Source of the DNA: JBFMGS01 sp040752635
GTDB taxonomy: Bacteria > Bacillota > SHA-98 > UBA4971
Reading direction: 5' to 3'
Length of the DNA stretch: 55,315 nt
Assembly (NCBI GenBank): GCA_040752635.1
Contig: JBFMGS010000008.1
Span: 1-55,315 of the forward strand
Position numbers and translations under genes: made by a program. Shown here in pieces: positions 22,660 through 31,708 of the stretch (position 1 is the first letter of the stretch; every line of letters begins with the position of its first letter). The notes under the pieces were generated by a model that was not told the origin of the DNA, ran no database searches, and saw only the letters and a program-made list of their open reading frames with translations.

Positions 22660-24399
22660 CTACTTCGTGTCGTCGCCCCGGCTCAGCTCCGAAAGGAACC
22701 TGTCCACAACAGCCCGTATCTCTTCGTCTGAAACGATCCTCGTTTGACTGCCTCGCAAGCCCGCGCTGCGGTGCTGAGCGGTCCCCGAGCCGCCTCTGCC
22801 GTCCCTCACCGTGGGTTGACCGGACACAAGCTCAGCGTGCTCCTGGGACTGCACAACGCCTTGCCTGCTCTTGGCTCCGGCTGCAGGCGGTATCGTGACG
22901 GGCCGGTCAACGGCCGCCGCCGGGCCGACGATGGACGGCACAGGCCTGGGCCCGGAAGGTTGAATCGAGGATTGACTCGCCCTCCAGCTTGCTCCGACTC
23001 GGCGACCTTCGATCCCTTCTTCGTATAGCCCGCGGACATCCTCTGACGTCAGGTCATACGCTACACGCTTCACGTTCACAAGGTGCATCGGCCCCACGTT
23101 ATCGGCGGTGATGCTGCCGCCCCAGGTGCCGCACCCGAGGGTCAGAGCGGGCTCGAGTCCCGTAGTCGCACCGATAGCGCCCTGGGAAGACGGGGTGTTG
23201 ACGAGGATCCGGAACACGGGCTTCTTCAAGGCAAACTCCCTGATAACAGCCTCATTCCGCGAGTGGATGACAAGGCTGTGGCCGATGCCTCCGAATTTCA
23301 GGATCTCGATGCAGCGCTCGCAGGCTGCCTGCCAGTCAGGCTCGACGTAGAATGCCAGGATTGGGCTGAGCTTCTCCTTTGAAAGCGGGTACTGCGGTCC
23401 AACCCCGGCAAGACGCGCGATGAGGACCCGCGTGCCTTCCGGCACCGTGATTCCAGCCAGCCTGGCAATGGTCGCGGCGCTTCTGCCCACTATGGACGGG
23501 TTGATGTTCCCGGCAGGCTGCACCACGACCCTGGCGAGCGCGGCCGCCTCTGCATCGGTCAGGAAATACCCTCCTTGCGCTCTGACTTCTTCGACAACCT
23601 GGTTCTCAATGACTGACTCAGTCACTATCGCCTGTTCTGACGCACAGATCGTGCCGTTGTCAAAAGTTTTGCTTGCGAAGATGTCCGACACAGCCTTCTT
23701 TATGTCAGCCGTACGCTCTATGAACGCCGGGACGTTCCCCGGTCCGACCCCATAAGCAGGCTTGCCTGCGCTGTAGGCCGCCTTCACCATGGCCGACCCG
23801 CCCGTCGCCAAAATGAGCGCGGTCTCAGGATGGTGCATGAGCTCGTCGGTGGCCTGCTTTGTGGGGTGAATAATGCACTGGATAGCTCCCTTCGGAGCCC
23901 CCGCGGCGCACGCAGCGTCGGCCATGACCTGCGCGGCCTGGCAACTGCACTTGCACGCAGCCGGGTGAGGGCTAAATACAATTGGGTTGCGGGCCTTCAT
24001 GCTGATGAGGCTCTTGTATATCACCGTCGATGTCGGATTCGTAGACGGCACGAGCGCAATGATAACCCCCATCGGCTCTGCTATCTCTGCAATCCTGCGG
24101 GACGGGTCGCGCCGTATGATGCCCACGGTCTTGAGGTCGCGGATGGCTTCGTACACCCGCTCCGAGGCGAAGAGGTTCTTCGTGATCTTGTCCTCGTATA
24201 CGCCAAAGCCGGTTTCGTCGGCGGCCATCTTTGCCAGCGCACGGGCGTTTGCCCGCCCGGCTTCGGCCATGCTCTTCACAATGCGGTCCACCTGCTCTTG
24301 CGTGAGCGAGGCCAGCTTCGCGCGAGAATCCGCAGCGCGCCTCATTGCTTCCCGAGCTTCTTGAATCGACATCAAGTCCGCATCAACAGCCATCCGCAT
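22660..24399 (-). CDS. CoA-acylating aldehyde dehydrogenase (PduP/EutE type) with C-terminal encapsulation peptide
   Basis: 579 aa, ATG with GGGAGGGG upstream. ALDH fold motifs: ALVPSTNPTSTVIYKSLIS, LATGGSAMVKAAYSAG, and catalytic Cys in FDNGTICASEQ. The core (to about residue 470) oxidises an aldehyde to its CoA ester with NAD; with DeoC in the operon, acetaldehyde is the expected substrate. A Pro/Ala/Gly-rich linker of about 80 residues follows, and the protein ends with VSDEEIRAVVDRFLSELSRG, an amphipathic encapsulation helix. Most PduP proteins carry this helix at the N-terminus, so C-terminal placement is notable. First structural gene of the BMC operon, 34 bases after a SorC regulator. 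Confidence 0.93.
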   Translation of the reverse strand: MRMAVDADLMSIQEAREAMRRAADSRAKLASLTQEQVDRIVKSMAEAGRANARALAKMAADETGFGVYEDKITKNLFASERVYEAIRDLKTVGIIRRDPSRRIAEIAEPMGVIIALVPSTNPTSTVIYKSLISMKARNPIVFSPHPAACKCSCQAAQVMADAACAAGAPKGAIQCIIHPTKQATDELMHHPETALILATGGSAMVKAAYSAGKPAYGVGPGNVPAFIERTADIKKAVSDIFASKTFDNGTICASEQAIVTESVIENQVVEEVRAQGGYFLTDAEAAALARVVVQPAGNINPSIVGRSAATIARLAGITVPEGTRVLIARLAGVGPQYPLSKEKLSPILAFYVEPDWQAACERCIEILKFGGIGHSLVIHSRNEAVIREFALKKPVFRILVNTPSSQGAIGATTGLEPALTLGCGTWGGSITADNVGPMHLVNVKRVAYDLTSEDVRGLYEEGIEGRRVGASWRASQSSIQPSGPRPVPSIVGPAAAVDRPVTIPPAAGAKSRQGVVQSQEHAELVSGQPTVRDGRGGSGTAQHRSAGLRGSQTRIVSDEEIRAVVDRFLSELSRGDDTK

Positions 24400-24433
24400 T
24401 TCCCCTCCCCCAGCGCAACCGGCTCAGGGCAAG

Positions 24434-25402
24434 CTACCCCAGGCCCTGCACACCCAGAAGCTCTTTAGCCGTCGCCTCGTCGGTAACGAGCACGTTCATG
24501 AACCGTCCCCGAAGCGCCCCTCGTATCCCGGCGACCTTGTGTGAGCCGCCCGCCACCGCGACGGAGAAATCTTTGCGTGCAAACTCCTGAAGGTCAAGCC
24601 CGATCGTCCTTTGATTCAGGGCCTCATCGCAAATGGATCCGTCCTCCGTGAAGAACCGCGAGCACAGGTCTCCAACCGCACCTCTCGTAACCAGCGCCTC
24701 CATCCCGTCGGGCGAGAAGTAACCGGCCTGGACCAGGATAGACGACTTGTCCGGGTGACCGATCGTGAACACCGCAACGTTCGCACTCTCGCCCATCTCG
24801 AGCACCCTGGATAAATTGCGGTCCTTCACGAGAGCTTCTTTGATTTGCCGGCGCTCGACAATGGCCGGCACGGAAAGGAAGTACGGCGTCGCTCCAAACG
24901 CCTTTGCAAATAGGAGAGCTATTTCGTTTCCGTGGATTAACGCCTCGCCTTTTCCAGACAGCGTTCCTTCAAGCTGGACTACGCTCACGCCAGCCCGCCT
25001 CATCGGGCGTAGCGCCCGCGCGACCTGGAGCATCGTCGTGCCCCCGGTTACCCCGATCGTGTCGTTATCGCGCACGATCTCCCTGAGCAGCCTCGCAGCC
25101 GCCTGCCCCAGGTGCCATGCCAGAGGCCTGCGGCTTGATCGCGGCACCGGGCAAACCACCGCCCGCTTCAGTCCGAATCTCACCTGAAGCTCCCGCGCGA
25201 GCTCTGACTCTTCCCTAAATGGGTCCGACACGGTTACCTGTACGATACCAATCTCCCTTGCTCTCGTCAGCATCCTTGAAATGCGACTGCGCGACAGCCC
25301 GACTCTCTCCGCAATCTCCTGCTGGCCGAGGCCGTACTCGTAGTACATACGAGCAATTTCGACGAGAACCTCTGCATCTTTGTGTGCCATCTCTGTATCC
25401 AT
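24434..25402 (-). CDS. SorC/DeoR-family transcriptional regulator 1
   Basis: 322 aa from the ATG at 25402 (CGGAGAG upstream). N-terminal HTH GLGQQEIAERVGLSRSRISRML; C-terminal sugar-phosphate-binding domain with GVTGGTTMLQVA, VVQLEGTL, TRGAVGDLCSRFF and HKVAGIRGALRG. The family includes B. subtilis DeoR, which senses deoxyribose-5-phosphate, CggR and LsrR. It is immediately upstream of the BMC genes and probably controls them. Part of its HTH region is duplicated at 25546-25694. Confidence 0.92.
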   Translation of the reverse strand: MDTEMAHKDAEVLVEIARMYYEYGLGQQEIAERVGLSRSRISRMLTRAREIGIVQVTVSDPFREESELARELQVRFGLKRAVVCPVPRSSRRPLAWHLGQAAARLLREIVRDNDTIGVTGGTTMLQVARALRPMRRAGVSVVQLEGTLSGKGEALIHGNEIALLFAKAFGATPYFLSVPAIVERRQIKEALVKDRNLSRVLEMGESANVAVFTIGHPDKSSILVQAGYFSPDGMEALVTRGAVGDLCSRFFTEDGSICDEALNQRTIGLDLQEFARKDFSVAVAGGSHKVAGIRGALRGRFMNVLVTDEATAKELLGVQGLG

Positions 25403-25545
25403 GCCCACTCTCCGACCTCGTGCTCGAGGGACTGCAGCGTACCCCCAGGAACTCGACGCCCTGCTATCCTCCGGGGGAACGCGCTCGCTATTGCATGCCG
25501 CTACGGTCAACTTGGGATCCCCAAGTTACCGGGGCCCGGGCTTTC

Positions 25546-25694
25546 CGCTTCAGTCCGAATCTCACCTGAATCTCCCCCGTGAGCTCTGACTCTTCCCTAA
25601 ATGGGTCCGACACGGTTACCTGTACGATACCGGTCTCCCTTGCTCTCGTCAGCAACCTCGAAACGCGACTGCGCGACAGCCCGACTCTCTCCGC
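25546..25694 (-). pseudogene. Duplicated fragment of SorC regulator 1
   Basis: 149 bases align without gaps to 25164-25312 inside regulator 1, with 8 differences by my count. The fragment encodes AERVGLSRSRVSRLLTRARE and the following FREESEL segment, i.e. part of the HTH and start of the effector domain, with no usable start or remaining domain. Some differences are silent, and the frame is still open, pointing to a fairly recent partial duplication or a failed fourth regulator. Confidence 0.85.
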
Positions 25695-25729
25695 CACTGG
25701 CTTTTCCAACAGTTTTGAGTGGTTCGGTG

Positions 25730-25763
25730 AGCACGTTTGTGCCTGCATAGGCACAAACGTGCT
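25730..25763. repeat. Perfect 15-bp palindrome with 4-base loop
   Basis: AGCACGTTTGTGCCT (25730-25744) and its exact complement (25749-25763) flank GCAT. No T-run follows on either strand. Located 36 bases from the duplicated SorC fragment and about 220 bases downstream of regulator 2. It may be an operator, an mRNA-stabilising hairpin or the scar of a mobile sequence. The rest of 25403-25984 contains no other gene. Confidence 0.85.
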
Positions 25764-25984
25764 TCCAACAAGTTATTCGCTGCCGGCACAAGAATTCCTG
25801 CAACTCCGGTAAAGACTTCTAGGATTTTCTCTTGCCAAACTCTGGACGTGTTACAAATAGTGGCCTTTTGCGGGCATTGCTCCACACGGCACCGCCAGGA
25901 CACTCAGGATATGTCCCAACACGGCCGTGCAAGAGTTGCAAGGCTTATCAGGAGATCAGGCGTGAATACCGTCCTACTTCGGTC

Positions 25985-26932
25985 TCATGTTAGACGCATC
26001 ATCTCAAGGGCTGCAAGTTCGTCTATGATGAGCGTATTCACATAACCTCCTCTCGCCGCGCCGACTATACCCCTCGCTTTGTGTGCTCCGGCAGCCACGC
26101 CGACAGTATGTTCCTTGTTGCGTAGATCCTCAAGACCGATGCCGATAGTCCGCGCGTCGAGTTCAGGGTCAACGATGTTCCCGTTAATGTCAAAGTACCT
26201 CGAACATATGTCTCCGACTGCCCCACGGGTGACGAGGCTCGCAACCTCCTGTGCCGTGACGTAGCCTGCCTCCACCAGGATAGAACGGGCATCAGGAAAA
26301 CCAACGCTAAAGACAGCTACGTCCGCCCGCTTAGCCAGGTCAATAGTAGACCGTATCCCGGGATCTGCAAGGAACTGCGCGCACAGATCTCTGCTGCGGG
26401 TGACCGCTGGAGCCGGGAGTGAGTACGACTCCGCGTTGTATGCCTGTGCAAACTTCATCAATATGGTGGCAGCGTTCTCGTGGGTGCGGCTCGACCTGGC
26501 ATTCCCATTCAACTGCACTACTCTCACCCCGGACAGCCCATTGGGAATCAATCTTCCGGCCACTTCATACATAGTCGTCCCCCAGGAAACAGCTATCACG
26601 GCCCTGTCGCGGATAATACCGTGAAGATACGAGGCTGCAACCTCGCTGACAGCCCGTTTTGCCTCCTGGTCGTCGTCCTTTGAGTTTGGGACGATTATGA
26701 CTTCCTTGAGTCCGAATATCTGCTTAAGGACCTCAGCCCTCTCTTTACAAGCTTCTTCAGGATCGAACACCTCTATCTTGACAAGGCCTTTTACCCGGGC
26801 TTGCGAGAGGCATCTCGAGACCACCGGCCTTGATACCCCCACCATCCGCGCGATTTCAGCCTGAGTAAGTCCATCTTCGTAATAGAGCCTGGCCACCCTC
26901 GAACAGAGTTCGTCACTGTCCACAATGCTCAT
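25985..26932 (-). CDS. SorC/DeoR-family transcriptional regulator 2
   Basis: 315 aa. HTH GLTQAEIARMVGVSRPVVSRCL followed by a linker and the sugar-binding domain: AVSWGTTMYEVAGRL, VVQLNGNARSS, TRGAVGDICSRYFD and HKARGIVGAARGG. It overlaps regulator 3 by four bases (26929-26932), so the two are translationally coupled. Clearly diverged from regulators 1 and 3, which suggests different effectors and not simple redundancy. Confidence 0.93.
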   Translation of the reverse strand: MSIVDSDELCSRVARLYYEDGLTQAEIARMVGVSRPVVSRCLSQARVKGLVKIEVFDPEEACKERAEVLKQIFGLKEVIIVPNSKDDDQEAKRAVSEVAASYLHGIIRDRAVIAVSWGTTMYEVAGRLIPNGLSGVRVVQLNGNARSSRTHENAATILMKFAQAYNAESYSLPAPAVTRSRDLCAQFLADPGIRSTIDLAKRADVAVFSVGFPDARSILVEAGYVTAQEVASLVTRGAVGDICSRYFDINGNIVDPELDARTIGIGLEDLRNKEHTVGVAAGAHKARGIVGAARGGYVNTLIIDELAALEMMRLT

Positions 26933-27963
26933 AGCAGGGCCACACCACCCAGCGGCGTCTCAGAATCGGTCCTCGCGTTAACCCGAACCTGGTTCACACT
27001 GGGCGCCTGGTGTCTTGCCAAATTCATCACGTCTCGGGCGGTGGTCTCGTCCGTTATCAGGACGTCAACATACCCGGCACGAATAGCGCCCAGTATACCG
27101 GCCACTTTCTGTCCACCGCCTGCAACCGTTATTTTGAGGGGAATCGTCGCAAGGTTCGAAAGGGATAGGCCAAGAGTGCGCTTATCAAGGGTAGGGTCGC
27201 AGATCCGCCCGAGGCTGTCAAAGAAACGAGAGCAGATGTCCCCCACCGCACCCCTGATCTGCAGATTCTTCATGTCCTCTGGTGTTAGATAGCCTGCCCC
27301 AACAAGAACGCATGCGGGGTCCACTACACCTACGGTAAAAACAGCAACGTCGGATCCTCTTGCGATCTCCAGGGCCTCTGCAATAGACGGATCCTTGCTG
27401 AACGCCTCGCTGAGAGCCGGGTCTTGAACAATAGCCGGGGCGGGAAACGAAAGCGCCTTAGCTCCCAGCTTGGTGGCAATCATCTGAAGCACCTGCGCCC
27501 CCAGGTACGAGGCTCCTCCTTGGCCAACGCAGCCATTTAGCTGCACCACGCAGACTCCTGGTATTCTAGCAGGTCGGAGCCTTAGGGCTACTTCGAATAG
27601 AGTGGTCCCCCAGGATATGCCTACCTTATGCCCCGGCCGAATCACTTCTGAGAGGTATGACGCGGCCGCTGCACCCAACCGCTCTTTGAGTCTGGCATCC
27701 CCACCACCGTCAATGGCAGGGACGAGGACCAGGTCTTTAAGGCCGAACGCCCGCTGCAGCTCGCTGCCTGCGCCGGAGCCCGCGGTGTTCCCGCTGGCAA
27801 ATGATATCTTTACGATACCTCTGCGTTTTGCCTCCGCCAGCATTCGAGACACGGTCGATCTTGATGTCCCTAAAGATACAGCGATTTCCCGTTCAGACAG
27901 ATTCTCCTCATAGTACAATCTTGCAGCGCGGACGAGGTCGCGAAGCCGCCCGAGGTCACTCAA
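26929..27963 (-). CDS. SorC/DeoR-family transcriptional regulator 3
   Basis: 344 aa, TTG start with GGCGGTG about eight bases upstream. HTH NLSEREIAVSLGTSRSTVSRML and effector domain with GISWGTTLFEVALRL, VVQLNGCVGQGG, IRGAVGDICSRFFD and QKVAGILGAIRAG. An extra C-terminal tail of about 25 residues has no counterpart in the other two. It lies 57 bases after the ribose-type permease, so it may be transcribed with the transporter. Confidence 0.92.
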   Translation of the reverse strand: MSDLGRLRDLVRAARLYYEENLSEREIAVSLGTSRSTVSRMLAEAKRRGIVKISFASGNTAGSGAGSELQRAFGLKDLVLVPAIDGGGDARLKERLGAAAASYLSEVIRPGHKVGISWGTTLFEVALRLRPARIPGVCVVQLNGCVGQGGASYLGAQVLQMIATKLGAKALSFPAPAIVQDPALSEAFSKDPSIAEALEIARGSDVAVFTVGVVDPACVLVGAGYLTPEDMKNLQIRGAVGDICSRFFDSLGRICDPTLDKRTLGLSLSNLATIPLKITVAGGGQKVAGILGAIRAGYVDVLITDETTARDVMNLARHQAPSVNQVRVNARTDSETPLGGVALL

Positions 27964-28020
27964 CGTGCATACACCGCCAACCCTGGAAGTTTACACCTCA
28001 CAGAGCTCCGCCCCAATTGG

Positions 28021-29061
28021 TTAGCTCCGTGATGCAAGCCAGCGCTGTAAGAATACGCCGCCCAGGATGATTATTCCTTTCACGATTCGCTGCGGGAAAG
28101 GATGAACACCGACGAGATTGAGCACATTCGTAATGAGGGTGAGTATTAACACCCCGACTGCCGTGCCCGTCACGCCCCCGCGGCCCCCCGACAGGCTGGT
28201 GCCGCCGATGACTACCGCGGCAATTGCGTCCAATTCGAAGAGCTCCCCTTGCCTGGGTTCACCCTGGTCAATACGGCACGCCATGAGTATCCCCGCAAGC
28301 GCGGCAAACGCGCCGGCGATCACGTACACAAGGATCTTGTGACGGTCGCAGTTGATGCCCGATAACCTCGCAGAGTCTTCGTCCCCTCCCACCGCGTAGA
28401 CCCACCGTCCGAAAACGGTCCTCTTCAGAACAAACGCTGATACAAGAAGGCAGGCGATCCAGATAGCGACAGGGACCGGCAGACGGCCCAAGTTTCCAAA
28501 CCCAAACACCGAAAGGGACTCGCCCAGGCCGAATATGGTCCTCCCTCCGGCCAACATGTAGGCCACGCCTCTGATAGACACCATTGTTGCAAGGGTGGCA
28601 ACGAATGCAGGGATCTGAGCCTTTGCGATCAAGAACCCGTTTACCAGGCCGACCACAGCGCCGGACGCAAGTGCCGTTATGACAATAAGCGGATCGGGCA
28701 TCGCCGGCGAAAGAGTGACGACGTAGCCTTTGTAACCACCCCAGTGGAACAGGTAGGCCAGCAAGACCCCGGATACCGCGACAGTAGCACCTACTGAAAG
28801 ATCGATGCCTCCGGACAGGATCACGAAAGTCATACCGGTGGCCACAAGCCCGATGTAGCTTGCCTGCCGCAAAAGGTTCGCTATGTTAGTCCACGTCAGA
28901 AACGCCGGTGAGACCTGTGCGCTGACAATAACAAGGAGCAGGAATATCATGTACACACTGTTTCTGCCTAGCGCATCCCGCCAGGCGCCAACCCGTCTCA
29001 CCTTACGCTCAAGATGAAGCCTAGTGGCGACAGGTTGTCCATTTGCTCCCGTCACGCCCAT
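28021..29061 (-). CDS. rbsC: Ribose-type (CUT2) ABC permease 1
   Basis: 346 aa from the ATG at 29061, which overlaps the stop of the ATPase gene as TGATG. About 8-10 hydrophobic segments, with the RbsC motifs GMTFVILSGGIDLSVGA, AVVIGGTSLSGGRGGVTGT and NVLNLVGVHPFPQRIVKG. Forms the membrane channel of a ribose/AI-2/xylose type importer with the neighbouring ATPase and the second permease. Confidence 0.94.
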   Translation of the reverse strand: MGVTGANGQPVATRLHLERKVRRVGAWRDALGRNSVYMIFLLLVIVSAQVSPAFLTWTNIANLLRQASYIGLVATGMTFVILSGGIDLSVGATVAVSGVLLAYLFHWGGYKGYVVTLSPAMPDPLIVITALASGAVVGLVNGFLIAKAQIPAFVATLATMVSIRGVAYMLAGGRTIFGLGESLSVFGFGNLGRLPVPVAIWIACLLVSAFVLKRTVFGRWVYAVGGDEDSARLSGINCDRHKILVYVIAGAFAALAGILMACRIDQGEPRQGELFELDAIAAVVIGGTSLSGGRGGVTGTAVGVLILTLITNVLNLVGVHPFPQRIVKGIIILGGVFLQRWLASRS

Positions 29062-30575
29062 CACGCGACCCTCACCCCCATCGCGCAAGCAAGAACATCC
29101 TCTTGTGTGGTTTCTTTCGGCACGAACTCTCCAGCAATGCTGCCCTTTCGCATAACGATGAGCCTGTCGCTTATCGCCATTATCTCGGAAAGCTCCGACG
29201 ATATCACAAGCAACGCCTTGCCCTGACCTGCTATGGCTCTGATGAGCGCGTGGATCTCCGTTTTAGCACCTACGTCCACGCCGCGCGTCGGCTCATCCAG
29301 GATCAGTACCCTGCACGCCGTTGCAAGCCATTTAGCTAACACTACTTTCTGCTGGTTCCCGCCGCTCAGGTTTTCTACGAGCGTCGAGAGAGAAGCCACC
29401 TTGATCCTCAATTCATCCACGGACTTCTTTGCTGTCGCGTGGAGAGACCGTGCGTTTACCACTCCGAACTTCGAAAGTTGCTCCCAAATCGTCAGCGTCG
29501 AGTTGTCGGCGACGCTCATGCCAAGCACCAGGCCATGCCTCTTTCTATCTTCGGGAACCAGCCCGATTCCAAGTCTCATTGCATGTCGCGGCGAGGAAGG
29601 TTTCACTTCCTTCCCGTCCAGGATGATTGTCCCCGAATCCGACCTATCCGCTCCGACCAGTGCGTGCGCCAGCTCCGTTCTGCCGGCCCCGACAAGTCCG
29701 AACACGCCTACGATCTCACCTGCTAGTATGTGGAGGCTCACATCAGTCAGGACTCCCCGGCGGGAAAGGTTTCTGACCTCCAGAACAGGTGCCCCGGCGC
29801 TGTGCTCTACTCTACCGTTAGATTCCACCACCTCTCTCCCGGTCATCATGCGGACCAAGTCCGATTGCGTAACATCCGAAACCCTGAACGTTCCGACCAC
29901 CTCCCCGTCTCTAAGGACGGTGACGCGGTCGCCTATCTCGAAGATTTCCTCAAGACGGTGAGAAATGTATATAATTGCCACGCCGTCCCGCTGAAGTCCT
30001 TTCATTATATTGAACAGCTTACCCAGCTCTTCCACTGTCAACACGGCTGACGGCTCATCCAGCACTATCACCTTCGCCCTGAAGGACAGGGCTTTGGCGA
30101 TTGCAATGATCTGTTGCTGCGCAACAGTGAGTTGCTCCACAGGCACAGCCACGTCAACCTCGACACCGAAAGGCTCTATCAGCCTTTCGGCTTCCTGGTG
30201 TTGCCGGCGGGCATTCACGGTTCCAAGAGGAGTCCGGATCTCCCGGCCGAGGAATATGTTCTCCGTGGCTGAAAGGCAGGGATTCAACGCCAGTTCCTGG
30301 TACAGTACTGATATGCCCGCCTTCAGCGCCGCATGGGGATTCGGAAAGATCATCTTTTCCCCATCCAGCAAGATATCGCCTCCGTCCATCCTGTAAGCCC
30401 CGCCGAGGATCTTCATGAGAGTTGACTTGCCTGCGCCGTTCTGTCCCACCAGGCAATGAATCTCGCCCCGTCGCACAGAGAGGGAGACGTCGTGTAGAGC
30501 CCTCACGCCGGGAAACGATTTCGAGACGTGCTCCATGCGCAGTACAAACTCATCTGCCACTATAACCACCACCAC
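29061..30575 (-). CDS. rbsA: Ribose-type (CUT2) ABC transporter ATPase, two-domain
   Basis: About 500 aa with two fused nucleotide-binding domains. Domain 1: Walker A GQNGAGKST, signature LTVAQQQ, Walker B VIVLDEPSAVL. Domain 2: degenerate Walker A GLVGAGRTE, signature LSGGNQQKV, Walker B LILDEPTRGVDVG. This asymmetry is normal for RbsA/MglA/AraG. The start is either the first GTG (30575) or the GTG at 30560, which has GGTGGTGG at good distance. Followed by permease 1 with overlapping stop/start. Confidence 0.95.
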   Translation of the reverse strand: MVVVIVADEFVLRMEHVSKSFPGVRALHDVSLSVRRGEIHCLVGQNGAGKSTLMKILGGAYRMDGGDILLDGEKMIFPNPHAALKAGISVLYQELALNPCLSATENIFLGREIRTPLGTVNARRQHQEAERLIEPFGVEVDVAVPVEQLTVAQQQIIAIAKALSFRAKVIVLDEPSAVLTVEELGKLFNIMKGLQRDGVAIIYISHRLEEIFEIGDRVTVLRDGEVVGTFRVSDVTQSDLVRMMTGREVVESNGRVEHSAGAPVLEVRNLSRRGVLTDVSLHILAGEIVGVFGLVGAGRTELAHALVGADRSDSGTIILDGKEVKPSSPRHAMRLGIGLVPEDRKRHGLVLGMSVADNSTLTIWEQLSKFGVVNARSLHATAKKSVDELRIKVASLSTLVENLSGGNQQKVVLAKWLATACRVLILDEPTRGVDVGAKTEIHALIRAIAGQGKALLVISSELSEIMAISDRLIVMRKGSIAGEFVPKETTQEDVLACAMGVRVA

Positions 30576-30587
30576 ATAGCGCCATGC

Positions 30588-31637
30588 TTACCGCCTTCGC
30601 GTGGCCCCTTGCATGAGCACCGCCGCGATAATGATCAGGCCTTTGGCAACTTGCTGTGGGTATGGCGGTACTTCCATGAGGTTGAGGATGTTCGAGATAA
30701 GCCCAAGCACCAGCGCGCCTATGACCGTCCCCGCAATGCTGCCCCGCCCGCCGCTCAAAGAGGTACCACCGATGATCGCTGCTGCAATGGCGTCAGCTTC
30801 CATACCGGCACCCTCGCGCGGCTCGGCCGCGCCCATCCGACCGAGCATTAGCACACCCGCAAGAGTTGCCAGCACCCCGCTTATCGTGTATACGATGATT
30901 CTGACCCGGTCGCTATCTATCCCAGAAAGCCACGAGGCGCGTTCATTGCCTCCAACAGCATATACTTTCTTCCCGAACACGGAGCTCCTCAATACAAACA
31001 TGCACGCAACTGATACCAGCGCCCAAATCATAACGGGTACCGGCAACACGCCAACCCGACCGGCACCCAACCATTCGACTTCGTGAGTAATACCCGGAAT
31101 CGGAAACCCTGCGGTATAGGTAAAGGCGAGACCTCGAATCGCGACCATTGCGCCAAGCGTGACGACGAACGGAGGCATGCCGGCTTTGGTGACCAGGACC
31201 CCATTTATAAACCCGAGCAGTGCCCCGACTCCGAGTGTGAGAAGCAGGGTGGGGAGGAAAGGCATGATAGGTGCGAGTTCTCTAGATTGCTCAAAACCGG
31301 CTGTCAACTCAGGCATGAACCTGAAAAAGAAACCATGCTGGAAGGTGGCAAGCAGAACTCCTGCGAAGGCGAAAGTTGCACCGACTGACAGGTCGATCCC
31401 TCCGGTGAGGATCACAAAAGTCATCCCCAGGCTCACAAGGCCCACAAAGCTCGACCTGAGCAGCAGATTCATGATGTTCTCCACGGTGAAGAACCGGGGC
31501 GATATGAGCCCGGAAATGACAACGAGCGCCCCGAATACGATATAAAGCTTGTATGCGGTCCAAAACGCGGCGAGCCGCCCGCCTCGCCAGCCTTTGTATT
31601 CCAAACCGGAACTCCCGGACACTTCCCTAGACAACAT
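30588..31637 (-). CDS. Ribose-type (CUT2) ABC permease 2
   Basis: 349 aa; RbsC motifs GMTFVILTGGIDLSVGA, AAIIGGTSLSGGRGSIAGT and NILNLMEVPPYPQQVAKG. Different from permease 1, so the channel is probably a heterodimer, as in Lsr (LsrC/LsrD) and Rha (RhaP/RhaQ) systems and unlike the homodimeric ribose transporter of E. coli. It has a longer loop after helix 3 (FFFRFMPELTAGFEQ). Twelve bases before the ATPase gene. Confidence 0.93.
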   Translation of the reverse strand: MLSREVSGSSGLEYKGWRGGRLAAFWTAYKLYIVFGALVVISGLISPRFFTVENIMNLLLRSSFVGLVSLGMTFVILTGGIDLSVGATFAFAGVLLATFQHGFFFRFMPELTAGFEQSRELAPIMPFLPTLLLTLGVGALLGFINGVLVTKAGMPPFVVTLGAMVAIRGLAFTYTAGFPIPGITHEVEWLGAGRVGVLPVPVMIWALVSVACMFVLRSSVFGKKVYAVGGNERASWLSGIDSDRVRIIVYTISGVLATLAGVLMLGRMGAAEPREGAGMEADAIAAAIIGGTSLSGGRGSIAGTVIGALVLGLISNILNLMEVPPYPQQVAKGLIIIAAVLMQGATRRR

Positions 31638-31708
31638 GATTCCAGCCCCGTTTCCTTAACTGCCGCCTTCTAAGAACAGCCGTCCTCTAAGGTTCGCACG
31701 CCCCGCCA

